From positions 105,150 through 169,149 of the forward strand of contig JAPMTP010000101.1 of the NCBI GenBank assembly GCA_026413225.1: a stretch of 64,000 nucleotides of DNA, in the 5' to 3' direction. The stretch is from Otis tarda. Its lineage: Eukaryota > Chordata > Aves > Otidiformes > Otididae. The notes beneath the pieces are model-generated. The model saw only the letters and a program-made list of their open reading frames with translations, was not told the origin of the DNA and did not search any database. The first letter of the stretch is position 1. Each line of letters begins with the position of its first letter. Positions 24,010 to 35,800 of this stretch are shown piece after piece. The translations under genes and the position numbers were made by a program.

Positions 24010-26430
24010 AAGAGAAGAGAAGAGAAGAGAGGTAGCTTGCAAGACAGAGGGGCGTAGTGAGGAAGCACGAGGCAGGAAACAGGATAAGAAGGATGGCGAC
24101 AGAGAAAGACAGGGAGCCTGACAGAGGTGGGCAAAGAAGCAGCAGAGAGAGAGGAAAAGAGGCAGCAGAACAGAGACCAACAAAGAAGGATGAGGAGCAG
24201 GATGGAGATGCAGTAAAAACCTGAGCTGGGCAGCATGACAGAGAGGGAGGTTAAGACAACTAGGTACAGGAAGCCAGACCAAGAGAGATGGAGAAAGCTA
24301 AAACCGTAACAAGAACAGGGCAGAAAGGGAGGAATGAAACAGTGAAACAACAGTGAAAGGGAGCTGGCACATCAAAGGCTGGACAGAAGAGGTGACAACA
24401 AGGGGACAACACAAAACAAACCATACAGCTGCATGCTTAGAGGGCAGAGAGGGAAGAATTAAGAAATAGGGACAAGGAGCCTGAAAAAAGAGAGAGCTGG
24501 AGAACAAACAGTATAGCAATGCATACAGAAGGAACAGGGGCAGAATTGTAAATCAGGTGCATCAGGGAGCCAGAGACAGCAGGCTGGATAAAGGAGAAAA
24601 ACCAACAGGCTAGAGGGCATAGACAGAGGAAATGAAAAACCAGAGACTGGGAGCTGGACAGAGAGAGAGGCAGAAATAAAAAGGGCCAGAGCAACAGCTC
24701 ACAGGGCAGAGAGGGAGCAATGGATAAATAGGGATAGAAGATCAGACAGAACACAATGTAAAATAATAGAACAGGACTGGCCTACAGGGAAGAGGGAAGA
24801 ATTAAAAAACGGGGACTGGGAAGCTAGACAGAGTGACATCGAGAAACAAAAAAATAACAGTGACGGCTTACAAGACAGATAGGGAGGCACAGGCAGAGAG
24901 AGATGGAGGGGAAACAAACAAATAGTGTGGAGCTGCAAGAGAGAGAATGTAGAATTAAAACTGAGCATTATAACCAGGTGGGCTAGCTTTGTGGATTTAG
25001 CCTCTAGTACCCATCTCTGTGCAGAAATTACAGAAATAAATACCTCTGCTCTGTACGTAAGCCTGGCGTACTGTGCACTGGGTAAACAAACCCAGATTTG
25101 GGACAGCAAGAGGGATAGGGAGCAGGACAGAGAGATGGAATGGGAAAGGAAAAAATGCTGGGAGGCTGAACAAAGGCAAAGAGAAACAAAGACAGAAAGC
25201 AGGCACGGGAATGGAAGCAAAACAAAATAGCGATGGCCTGCAGGACCGAGACGGAGAAATCAAAAAACAACCACGGGGAGCAGCACAGAATGACAGAGAG
25301 AGAATAAAGGAACAGAGAGCAGGACAGCTCTGGAGGAAAAATCAACTGTGATGGGCAGTGGGAGAGAGATACCAGAAAAGAAAAAAATAGTGAGGGAAAG
25401 AGAAAGGAAAGAAGAGACACCCAGCTGTACAGGGGAGTACAGTTAGAAAAGACAGGAGAGCAAATGGGACAGAGAAAGAAACAGACAGACAATAAAGTGG
25501 AAGGAAGCAGAGGAAAAGGACAAAAAGAGGAAAAAATAGGAGTGAGATCGGGACAAAATAGGGGGGAAAAAAACACTGACCAAGGAAAAGAGACAGAAAG
25601 AGGGACAAGGGAGAAGGCAGAGGAAAAAAACGGCAGCAGCCAGATGGAGATGGGGGTGGGAAAAAAAAACCTTGGATAGACAGCAGGACAGAGAAGAACA
25701 TGCATATGAGCAAGGATCGGGACAAAGGGATATAGCAAGAAATGACAAGACAGGGAGCAAGACAGACTGACAGACAGAACAAAAACACATTGAAAGAGAG
25801 AGAGCACGCACTTGAGAGAGCCACAGGGGCTGGAGATATAAAGATAGATCTTGAAAGAGCTACAAAGGCATATCAACTTAATAAAAAGGGCCAGGGAACA
25901 GCATGAAGGCCCAGAGACAGGGAGAGATGAACAGGATGGAGTGAGAGGCAGAATGGAAGAAAAACAGCAACACCAAGCAAGACAAAGGGATAAAGCAAGA
26001 AGGGGAAGAAACAAGAGAGACAGGAAGGCAGGGACTCAGAAAGGCACGTACAGGCACAAGGAGGAAACAAACGCCAGAAAACAGACAAGAGAAACTGCAA
26101 AGAAAAAAAGAGAAGGATGCAGAACAACACAAAGGGAAATAAAAGGAAAAAACAGTGATGAGCTGCAGGACAGAGCCAGAGGGTGGAAAAAAGGAAGGAG
26201 AGAGGGGAGAACAAGAGCCCAGATAGAAAAAGAAAGGGTGCTGTACAAGAAGAGAGAGAAGGGGAAAGAGAAAGACGGGGAAAAACAGAAAAATGGAAAA
26301 AGATGAGAGATACAGGAAAGCCAAGAAAATCACAGCAGCATGAGAAAGAAAAAGGGAAAGAGAGGCAGCTGGGGGAGGGCCAAGGAGGCCCTGAGATGGA
26401 GAGGAGGGGAGAAGGGGCCCTGAGGGTCTG
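24010..26430. repeat. Purine-rich block 4
   Basis: About 2.4 kb of A/G-rich plus strand, closely paralogous to 45885-48310. Degenerate 60-90-bp repeats carry motifs such as GGGACAGGGAGC, GGACAGAGAGATGG and GATGGGCTGCAGGACAGAG. Between about 24975 and 25100 there is a non-purine island shared with the paralog. Minus-strand ORFs up to 328 codons are low-complexity artefacts. It lies exactly between a predicted donor (26438) and acceptor (24006) on the minus strand. Confidence 0.8.
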
Positions 26431-26438
26431 GGACTCAC

Positions 26439-26539
26439 TGCAGCTCTCGGCGCTTCAGGGAGGGTTTGCCAGTTCAGACCCTTCTTTCTCCTCTCTTCCC
26501 TTCCTCTTCTGTCACTCCAGTTGCTTGTCTGTCCCCAGC
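26439..26539 (-). other. Predicted exon C, copy c
   Basis: Minus-strand acceptor CATCCCCCTCTTTTCTTAG, 101-nt exon starting GCTGGGGACAGACAAG, donor GTGAGT after GAGCTGCA. One frame is open across the exon and is Arg/Lys-rich; another matches copies b and d and stops at the same TGA. Identical in sequence to the exon at 48325-48425. Followed in transcript sense by the 2.4-kb intron and exon T. Confidence 0.6.
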
Positions 26540-27030
26540 CTAAGAAAAGAGGGGGATGCGTAACAGCTCTTATGAGACAAAGCTTCCCAGAAACGTAGCC
26601 TCGCTCACCCAGTACTTGACCGTGCCCCCTTTTTAAATTATGTGTACAGACCCTGCGGTGCTCTTTGGCAATCTAGCCTGCTGCGGCCTTCAAAACGGGA
26701 TCTTCCTCACCCAGAGAGGCAGGCTCTCTCTTGCACGCAGCGGGAGGCAGCTGCCGGTCAGATGGCCTTCAGTTACATCTTCTGGAATACCAATCCACAG
26801 TGATAGGTGGCTGCCTTCATCCAACCGGACTGCGCACCAGCTTGCAGCTTTGCCACCCCCTTGCCCTTGAGAGAGTGGCTACCTGGAGCGGCTCCACAAC
26901 CACTGCTGCCCAAAACAAAAGAGGAAAAGGCACTAAAAAGCAACGACAAAGAACATAGACAAACTGTCAAGACACTAGGAATGACATCGGCAGCCTAAAG
27001 CATCAGCCAGGCAGGGCTTGCAACTGACCT
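26540..27030 (-). other. Region upstream of exon C copy c, with 65-codon ORF
   Basis: A mixed-composition segment nearly identical to 48426-48916. A minus-strand ORF at 26773-26970 starts M-T-V-C-L-C-S-L-S-L-L-F and looks signal-peptide-like. Its duplicate at 48659-48856 differs at four bases, all changing the residue, which argues against protein selection. A possible acceptor (CGTTGCTTTTTAG) lies near 26940, so this may hold the exon B counterpart of the unit, but no exon B sequence is recognised. Confidence 0.4.
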
Positions 27031-27300
27031 TGTGCCGTGGTTTAACCCCAGCCAGCAACTGTGCTCGCTCACTGCCCCTGACCCTGTGGGATGGGGAGAG
27101 ACTCAGAAAGGTCAAAGTGACAATTCTTGTGACTTGAGATAAAAACAGTTTAATATTAAGGAAAAAAACAACCACCACTGGTAAGGAAAAGTGGAACAAA
27201 AAAAAAATACAGCAAAAGAAAACCCAAGACATGCAACTGATACAAATGAACACACTTGTAAATTTCAAATGAAAACATTTAGAGTGTTTTCATTTTAGAA
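27031..27300 (-). mobile_element. Bird-type LTR fragment (GTTTAACCCC family), copy 1
   Basis: Begins TGTGCCGTGGTTTAACCCC and continues through GTGGGATGGGGAGAGACTC and TGAGATAAAAACAGTTTAAT, landmarks of a common avian ERVL-like LTR, here with its 3' end toward low coordinates (minus strand). The same element lies at the matching place in the second (48917) and third (56310) module chains, so it was inserted before the duplications. This copy lacks about 15 bp (AGGCAGCACACAATTG-like) that copy 2 keeps. The far end is not clear. Confidence 0.65.
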
Positions 27301-27960
27301 TGGAAACAATCTCCATAAAAGTTTGGGGTGGGGGCACTGGGCAGGTTGGGGAACACAGGCAGCACCCCAAGGATCCCGAGACAGAGGGGTCACGGGGAGG
27401 CAGTGCCAAAAAGGGGGCGTCGAACAGGGCTGAAGCAGTGGGAATGGGGGACACAAAACAAGAGTGCAGGGCATGCAACAGGCAAAACACACAAAAAAAA
27501 AAAAAAAAAAACCCACAGGTGGGGAAAAGTTTGCACAGGGAGATGTTTTAGTGAAAAGCATTTGGGAGGGCAGAGAAACACACAGAGCAGGACGGCGGGG
27601 ACAGATACGAGGGAGAGATCGACGTGCAAGGGCAGGGGGTATGTGTGGGTAGAAAGGTGCATAGGAGAGACGTGCATAGGGATGACCTACGGCAGGGGGT
27701 CTACGCAAGATAACGCACAGCAGATAACTCACCTGGCATAATCTGCACGAGATGACCCATGCCAGACAACGTACCCCCAACATGTAATCCCCAGCCATAA
27801 CCCCTCCGTCTCCCACTGGATCACACCAACTTGCCCTAAATCGGGTGGCTTTTTTTTTCCCTTGTCCACAATATACAAATTACTTTTCCATAGGCATAAC
27901 ATGCACAACAAACTTCATTTCATCTTTGTTATTTGTGTCTAAATATTTAGCTGAAAGGCT
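27301..27960. other. G-skewed module downstream of the LTR fragment
   Basis: A segment with G-rich stretches (GTTTGGGGTGGGGGCACTGG), an A19-type run near 27490 and the landmarks GAAAAGCATTTGGGAGGG, GATGACCTACGGCAGGGGG and GTAATCCCCAGCC. The same order is found at 49200-50290, where a solo LTR splits it, and at 56470-57060. No gene is seen; it may include the remaining part of the old LTR. Confidence 0.5.
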
Positions 27961-28530
27961 ATAGAAGTAAAATCACCACATTCTTAATGTTAACTGTAAA
28001 GTCCATGCTACAAGTCTCTGAGGAAAAATGCAGTCACACATTGTAGACGTACCTTGTACTTGCAGACCTCTACGGCTCCTTTCCATCTGTCTCATACTTT
28101 CATGGCCGAAGAAAGAGCGACCACGGTGAAATGCTGGCAGCAGACATTCAGCAGAAAGGGGGGAAAAAAACCCTTTAGCATTAAGCTAGGTAGGCATCTA
28201 AAGCTTTCTTTTTTGGGGAAGGTGTGCCAAGACTAGAACTGACTGAAGAAAAACTATCTTGCAGCACCTTTGATACAGCTGTTGATACCAACCCCTAGAG
28301 CTTTTGCATTCTTCACAAAATCGTGCTTTTTTTTTTTTTGACTCAGTGGCACCTTCAGTTTCACTAGATTCACTTTCCTACATACAGGCAGGGGACAGAC
28401 ACAGACACCTACATCCATTTTGCCAAACCTAGATTCAGCCGATACTTCCTCATTTGATACAGCACAAGTAGAATATTTATGTTAAAGACTACAGCAACTG
28501 ATCTGACTTTCTGAAATGCCTGGCTGCCAA

Positions 28531-28565
28531 AAAAAGAAAAGAAAAAAAAAAAAAAAAAAAAAAAA
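28531..28565. repeat. Poly(A) tract
   Basis: A long A run (AAAAAGAAAAG then about 26 A) inside duplicon S. It has no counterpart of this length in copy 3, so it is likely a slippage expansion or the tail of a small insertion. Confidence 0.6.
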
Positions 28566-29170
28566 AGCAGTTTTTTGCATGCCATTTCTACAGTCAAGAT
28601 CATCTAAAACTGCAGTTGTGCTACCAAAGCTGCTTAGGGTCCCCTCCCAGCTTTAGACCGTCCTTAGATTTAACAGGGATATGCTCAATCCCAGAAATAG
28701 CCATTTGGAACATCTAGCCAAACAACATTTGGCAATAAGACTTTTGAAGCGTTCGACATGAAAATTTTTGCTAACTTGGTATTTGCTTCCTGTTACAGTA
28801 GTTCTTCCTTCAGAAATTCTACCTGGAGACAAGTTATTCAGTACCAGTTCCAGCATTTACCTTCCTACTATTACCAGCACATTCACACAGCCAAGTAACT
28901 TAATTGCTCTTCTAAAATTATCCAGATGACAATAATAGCCATGAGAGAGGATTGAAATAAGGAGAGTTCAGGCAGCACCAGAACTCTGTGGCCTGTCACC
29001 AGTCAACATTGCACTTTTTTTAAAAGACCACCCAACCCACACAAGACATCTAATGACTTTGTTTTTCTTTGTTTGGTTTCTTTTTTTCTTTAGGGCTCAT
29101 CTCTGTCTCAGCATATTGTGTAGTCAGAGCGTGAAGTGCATGTGATCTGTATCCCAATGACATACACATG

Positions 29171-30308
29171 TGTTCTGGTTTTGTTTAGTGAGGGGGCCTA
29201 AGGTGGTGGCTTCTGTAGGAAACTGCTAGAATTCGCTCCCCTTTGTTTAGTGGACTCAGCTGGGCCTACGGTGGACCCGCTGCTGGCCAGGGCCGAGCCA
29301 ATTGGTAGCAGAATGTCCCGTGATAACACCTCTCCAATAACGTATTTAAGAAGGGGAAAACGGGGCGGGGGGGGAAGAGAAGATGATGTGAAGCGGCTGA
29401 GTAGGGGCAGAGAGGGGGAGGCACGAGCCTTGTGGGCCTTGCAGGCCTCACCCTCTGGCCTCCCGCCGGGCAGCCGACTGGGCCCCGACTCGGCCCGGCC
29501 TGGCTGCAAGAAGTGGAGAGGAGATGAGAAGTGAATAAGATGTAAAAAGGATCCTAAGAGGCACCTGCCAGCCTGTTGTGAGGAACAGCTGCAGACGCCA
29601 AGGTCAGTGAAGAAGAAGGGGGAGGAGTAACGCGGCTGGGGGATCCTGGCCAAGATTCCCCTGCAGCCTGTGGTGATGACCATGGTGGAGCAGGTTGTTC
29701 CCCTGCAGCCCATGGAGGCCCACGGAGGGGCAGAGATCCACCTGCAGCCCGTGGAGGACCCCACACCAGAGCAGGTGGATGCCTGAAGGAGGCTGTGGCC
29801 CATGGAGGGCCCGCTGGGACAGCTGTTCTGGAGGGACTGCACCCCGTGGAAGAGATGACCCATGCCGGAGCAGTTCCACGAAGGACTGTGGCCCGTGGGA
29901 GGGACCCCCACGATGGAGCAGAGGAGGAATGCGAGTTCTTCCCCTGACGATGACACAGCGGCGTAAAACAGCGTGATGAACTGACTGCAGCCCCCATTCC
30001 CTCTTCCCCCTGTGCCGCTCGGGAGGGGAAGGTGGTAGAGATAATGTTAAGCCCAGGAAGAGGGAGAGGTGGGGGGAAGTTATCTTGTTCCCTGTCTCAT
30101 TCTCCTGCTAGTTTTAGAAATAAATTAATACTTTTCCCCAAGTCGAGTCTGTTTTGCCCGTGACAGTAACTTTAAGGATTTCTCCCCGTCCTTATCTCAA
30201 ACCTCGAGCCGTTTTCCTTATATCATCTCCCCCTATTCTCTCGGAGGGTGGGGGGAGCGAGAGAGAGAGACTGCATAGTCTGGGCCCGATCGGGGCTGAA
30301 CTGCGACA
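29171..30308 (+). mobile_element. Solo LTR, ERVL-like, 5-bp target duplication
   Basis: A 1138-bp element beginning TGTTCTGGTTTTG and ending CTGCGACA, flanked by the direct repeat ACATG (29166-29170 and 30309-30313). The paralogous S copy has a single ACATG at 61754-61758 with matching flanks and no insert, giving an empty-site control. The element contains AATAAATTAATAC at about 30119 and CCCCAAGTCGAGTCTGTTTTG, typical of the LTR polyadenylation region. TG...CA ends and a 5-bp duplication fit class III (ERVL-type) elements. No internal retroviral genes remain. ORFs of up to 252 codons inside are not genes. Confidence 0.9.
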
Positions 30309-31160
30309 ACATGTCAACAACTAATGCTCAGACCTGCAAAATGGGTGTCGCCTATGTGGTTTTAATCATCACAACTCAATTATATTGACCAACACATTTG
30401 TGAGGAAGCTAACATTTAAACGTAATGTCTGTGAAAAAGAGGTGTTAGAGACTGAAAAAAAAAAATTAGAGCTCCCAGAGCTGTGGCAAAATTAATGACA
30501 GCAAAGACCAACAGCAACAACATTGAGTAGTGAAATTTGGCTTTATGTCCATTTATGAACTTCAGGAACTCTGCAAATCTACACCTCAATCCTATGAATG
30601 ACTGTTCCTTTTTCCAAAGGACAAACTTTCTTACCCAAAAGTTCTAGATTGAAAGCTCCACGAAAACAGAAGGTGGATTCAGCCACAGGACAACCCATCA
30701 TCACCACTCTAATTAAAAATAAATAAATAAATAAAGAATAAAATATAAACATCAGTTTCCATCCTGTTTCATTCATTACATTGTTACTGGCACCTAGGAC
30801 TGAAAACATTACCTATACTGACACCACATATTGCAAAAAATTGAGATATGCATATAAAAATAAAAGGCTGTTTCCAACTCGCCCATAACATTAGTATGAA
30901 GCAACAGGAGAGAGGCACTTGACCCTAAAGAAAGTAATGGGCAGCTCTTAATTTATAGGACATGAAAGTTCATTCTTTTACCTGAAAGGAAAACATTCAT
31001 AACTATCAATGGACCAACTTGGGAATGAGGGTTGCTCTCTTAACTGCAATTTTCACCAGCTTTTCCACACTGGCAGCAAACGGAATCAACCATGCAGAAT
31101 TTTCTACATGTGACACAGAAAGTGACAATGGAGAAAGAGAAGGCAAACACCTAACCTGCT

Positions 31161-32740
31161 TGTCACACGCAGCCAGCGGGGAAAACACAATGGAGGATTG
31201 TGCCAGCGGGGCCATCCTGGCCTTGTATCCCGGAAGCTCTGACCGGCCGGTTTCTCTCCCCTTTACCACCTACCAGGGGAACACTGACGTCCTGTGCTGC
31301 TGCCTCGCCCACGTCCCCTTGAAGCGGGGCTGCCCCATGAGACCCAGGGGACCCCCACCTCACTTTCTGCCCTTGGGAACAGGAATGGGAGATGCCCTCC
31401 ACACACAGACAGAAGGATGACTCAACTCCCTGCTGCTCGCAGGTGCTCGATGGGGACAGCCCTGTCTGCGCCTGGCCTCTGTGAGCACGGTCCGGCCAAC
31501 AGACACTCCAGCTAATTGCAGCTCCTGCTCATTAAGACTGCTGGTAGTTTTGGCTGTGGCTCATGCATGCTTCAAGCAGCAGACCACCTGTCTGGGTCCA
31601 GCTCCCGCTTGCCACAGTTCTGGCTAACGGAAGCCCCGGCTCTGCACTGAAGCTCCGGTTGATTTCAGCTCCTGCTCCTTACCAGCTCCAGCTATTTGCA
31701 ACAGCCTGGGCTTTTGACAAGGTCATAAGTGAATCGCTGTCATAACTTCAGTACTACTATTAAAGGTCATAGCTGTACATTGCATAAGTATTAAATAGTT
31801 TGTATGATTAATTACCTAATAACTGTTCTAGGCAGCATAGAAGAAAGAGCTGAACTCAAAGGAGGACATGGGGGACCTGAAAAACACCCTTCCACCCAGA
31901 AACCACCTCAGACATCAAGCTCGGTCTGGCATGTGCCGGCATCCTGACCTGTGAGGTCCGATACGACCAGGCTCCCACCTCCAGAGAGGGGCTGCAGACC
32001 CTGCCCACTCCCTGCTGTCCCCTGCAGCCCCCAGTGCTCTCCCACTTCCCTGCGCAAACAGCCACCCTGGCTGCTGCTTTTGGACCCCATGCCAGCTCAC
32101 TTAGTGCCTGTTTCTGAGCCCAAAAACCCAGCTTCTGAGCCTGTTCTCAAGCACCAGAAGTGCAGGAACGGACCTTGTGTTTCTAAGCCCAAAGCCAGAC
32201 AACCCAATCTCTTTCTGAGCCCCAAGATGCGTCACACAAACTAGTTTTCAAGCCTCAGGAACAGAAGTCTCAGTCTCCACTTTCAGGCCCCAAACCAGCT
32301 CACCCTTGTTGCCGCGCGACAACGAACCAACCCCCTCTACCGGGATCCCATCCCGGGGAGAGAGACACAGACACGGATGCCGTGGAGTCAGCTCTCAATT
32401 TTCTGCTGCGTCGCATCGCAATATATACCTGTACGCCTGCTACGCAAGTCCATACACCCACTACGCACACGAACGCACCCACCCCCTATGCCCACATACC
32501 TATCCGTGCCTAGCACGAGGCATTGCGTCAGCAAGCGCACGAATCGTTGCAGTGCATTCTTCCTGTGTACATGCAGCCCCGCTCATAGCCTTGTTGCTGC
32601 CTTGCAGGGCCCCACAGGCCCTGGCTGTCTTCTGACTCCCTCTGCAGTCCCCATCTGCAATGCTGAGGAGCGGGGAAGGGTGCAGCCATCACAGAGCCCT
32701 GACCCCTAGGGCCTGACATGCAGCTTTGGGAGTGCTTGGG
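31161..32740. other. Mixed region with degenerate short tandem repeats
   Basis: Sequence after the S duplicon diverges from copy 3. At 31500-31720 imperfect repeats of AGCTCCNGCT with spacers of about 25-30 bp appear (AGCTCCTGCTCATTAAG, AGCTCCGGTTGATTTC, AGCTCCAGCTATTTGC). At 32090-32310 a degenerate repeat of about 40-50 bp recurs round TTTCTGAGCCCNAA and CAAGCNCCAGAA. No convincing gene or promoter; scattered short ORFs only. Confidence 0.5.
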
Positions 32741-32745
32741 AACCC

Positions 32746-32895
32746 CCCAAAAAAAAAAAAAAAAAAACCAACAAACTAAAGAAAGGGCCCAGTGGGCACT
32801 ATGACAAGGTGCTATCTCACATCACTCATAGGTTCAGCCCTTAAAATAAAAAAAAAAAAAAAAAAACCCCAAAACAAAAAAAAAAAACCACCACA
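32746..32895. repeat. Poly(A)-rich stretch
   Basis: Two long A runs (near 32749-32767 and 32850-32868) followed by A/C-rich sequence (AAAACCACCACAAAACC). They sit just before the U array; the U units themselves carry similar A runs (36450, 38609). Confidence 0.6.
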
Positions 32896-32899
32896 AAAC

Positions 32900-35800
32900 C
32901 AAAACCACACACCACCATAATTTAGTCATATAGCCACAAGGCACAACTTCCCTCTAATAACACACACGAGCCTAGCTTCTTACCTCCCTCTGCTTACCTT
33001 TCCTCCATTGCCCTGCATGGCTCATCCCTCTGCATCTGTAGAAACATTAATATCAAAAAACAGATTAAAAATTCCAGACGCCTTGTTTCAATTTAGGAAT
33101 ATCATCTACAGCCTAACAACAGACTGCCATTAAACACCATAGAGAATCCAGATATTAAGCCCTACACATACAAACTTGAAAAACTCAGATTCCATCCTCT
33201 CAACTAGCACTCTAGCTGCCTCTCCCAGAGGGCTCCTATCATCCCCTCGGCTCCTGCAAAATGCTAAAGAAACCTCTCTCCTCACCTGCTGACGACACTC
33301 GCTTCATGCGACGTGACCATACCATCTTTGCCTCAACCGTCTAGGCATATCACCATATTAACCACAGACTCTTATCGCTCTTCTGCCTCACGCTGACTCT
33401 ATACCTCCGGGCAGGGCGGCTCCAAGCCAAACACACACATGGACAGAGCGACACTACACGGAACACTGTGAATTAGGGGCCTCAAAGATAAGAGAAAACT
33501 CTGGGCCCGAAAGATGACGCCCAGACAGAAGATGCCGTTAGAGAATAAGACCTGCGGGACTGGGATGGCGATAAGAGAGGAGGCTGTCTTGCAGCGCTAG
33601 AGAAAGAACAGAATGTCGTGGCCCGGTACAAGACATTACTCTCAAACCTGAGAGGGCGCATGCATGCACAAGAAGCCTGGCTTCAAGACCTAAAAACAAA
33701 AGAATGCAGGGAAGAATTCCTAGTCCATAAAAACGGATGGCTAGAGAGCAGAGTTGCTCACACAGTTAAGAAGGACACCAGAAAAGAGGATTGTCCCTAA
33801 ACTTCCAAGACGCAAGAATGATCCATGTATGCTTTGTGTTACAAGAGAAGAAGGGCCCGATCGGGACCGCACCGATGAGTACTGCCATTTGAGGTGCCAG
33901 TGATGGTGCCTGAGGCGCCTGCCGTGCTCCTTGAGCAAAAGGAGGACGTTGAGACTCAAGGAAGGTCTAAAAGACAGAAGAATAACCACACGAATGACAC
34001 AGACACAAACACAGGCTGGAACTGCCCTGCCCGGTACATAGTAGCATCACGCTGAACAGTAACCCGTCTCCTTTACCTGCTGAAAGGGACTGTTCCTGGA
34101 CAGGCCTTCCGCTCCACACCAGCTATAAAACCCCTTCCTGCAATTCCTAACCTCGCCATCTCCCTCCCCCAACACCTCTCCAGCACCCTGCCTCAACTTA
34201 ACTTTCAGAGGGCCAGGAGCCTAATTCAATCCTCGACAAAACCAACTCCGGTCAATCCACTGGATTATTCCTGCAGTCGCCAGGTCCTACTTCATCATCT
34301 GTAAAACAGAACAAAAAAACCCTCACACCAGTCAGCATCACAACACAGACATTGCCCAAAACCAGCCTCACCTCAGACACGTCACAGCGTTCCAAGTGCC
34401 TGCTCTGCATCAATTCCAGAGTCAGATGCGGCGCCTGCCCTTGCTCATGACACCTAAGAACACAAGACACGCAAAATTACCATTGCACTTGCAAGATATC
34501 AGCAACCCAACACTCCTCTCTGCTACCCGACCTGCTTCAGCGGCTCACGGACTTCTACATGCATCCCGCACGCAACCTGCAAAACGAAAAAAGAAACAAA
34601 ACATTACCGAGTTGCCATGTAAGACTTGGCTCTTAAACACCAACCTGGCTTGCAACCGCCTCACCTTCTGGGACTGCTCATCCGCGCACTTCATCGCCCC
34701 TCTGAGCCTGAGAGTGGCACCTATGAAAACCCAAGCAAAACGAAACATGCTGAGATACCACCCAAAACCTCAGTCTGTCAGCACCTATGCCCACTCTCCG
34801 GCTCCTTTACCTTGACAGCTCACCCACCTAGGATCCATCACTTTGAGTTGTCACATTGAGGCTGGCACAGCACCTGCAAACCCCAAACAACATGGGTTGA
34901 TTAAAACTTCACCAACCATGCAACACCTGAAAAATAACAGCTATTTCAGCCCACCAGTCACTGCTCACCTTGCCCAACTCAACTCCGGTACCCATCTCTC
35001 ACGGTGCTCATCGTTTCACACTGTCAAATTTTAAAATAATAGAAATACTATAATTTAGTCCTATAGCCACCCATCACTCATTCCCTCTAATACCACACAC
35101 CAACCCACCTCTTTACTGCGCTCTGCTCACCTCTCTCCCGTCACCCTTTAGCACACAACTTGTCCTTCTGCATCTGTAGAAACATTAATATCAAACAAGT
35201 CAACCTCATGCAAAGCAATAACTTAAGAATTCCAGAGGGCTCCTTGTGTTTCAGCAGTACTAAATGGAGCCCAACTACAGCCTGCCGTTAAAAGAAATAC
35301 AGAATTCAAACATTAAGCTCTACATGTACAAACCTTCACACTTTTGAAATGCCATCCCCTTGACTGGCACTCTGGTTGCCTCTCCCAGATGGCTACCATC
35401 ATGGCCTCAGCACCCCCAAAATATTGCAGAAATGACTCTCCTCACCTAGTGACAACAGTTGCTCGATCCCAGATGACCATACAACCTTTGCGTCTACAGT
35501 CTAGACATATAACCATATTAACTGCAGACTCTCATCGCTCTTCCACCTAACCCTGCCTCTACACCTGCAGGCAGGGCAGCTCCAAGTCAAACACACGCAT
35601 GCATAGACCATCACTACACAGAACACTACAAACTACAGGCCTCTAAGATCAGAGAAAACTCTTGGCCAGAAAGACAAAGCCTGGATGGAAAAATCCCACT
35701 GAGAAAGAAGACCTGCGGGACCAGTACAGTGATAAGAGAAGGCTCTGTGGCAGCGCCACAGAAAGAACAGAACATCATGGCCTGGGACAAGACATTACTT

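Larger units (their letters stand above)
27961..31160 (-). repeat. AT-rich duplicon S, copy 1
   Basis: About 2.0 kb of duplicon (after removing the LTR at 29171-30308) that aligns with 60020-62690, and whose low-coordinate part aligns with 50380-50960. Shared landmarks include CATGGCCGAAGAAAGAG, AGCTTTAGACCGTCCTTAG, AGCCATTTGGAACATC and GGCACCTAGGACTGAAA. Relative to copy 3, this copy lacks about 450 bp between AACAGGGATATGCTCAATCC and AGAAATAGCCATTTGG (near 28690). A minus-strand donor CTTTCAG/GTAAAAG at 30981 is conserved in copy 3 (62402). No intact reading frame is shared between copies. Confidence 0.75.

Noticed and set aside
20625..26306. Long Leu/Ser/Phe/Cys-rich minus-strand ORFs (up to 345 codons) and Lys/Arg/Glu-rich plus-strand ORFs
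   Set aside because: Products of the purine/pyrimidine skew in degenerate repeats; frames are not kept between the paralogous blocks.
29198..29997. Minus-strand ORFs of 252 and 147 codons at 29198-29997
   Set aside because: They lie antisense inside a solo LTR and have no match in the related LTR at 17170-18100.
30286..30298. GGGCCCGATCGGG shared by the solo LTR and the U units
   Set aside because: A 13-bp match is expected by chance in a window of this size; flanking sequence does not align.
30579..30809. Minus-strand ORF whose end (G-T-V-I-H-R-I-E-V) recalls part of a spindlin Tudor repeat
   Set aside because: Only about 15 residues are vaguely similar, the next residues do not match, and the S copy 3 counterpart has a different sequence. 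A protein search would settle it.
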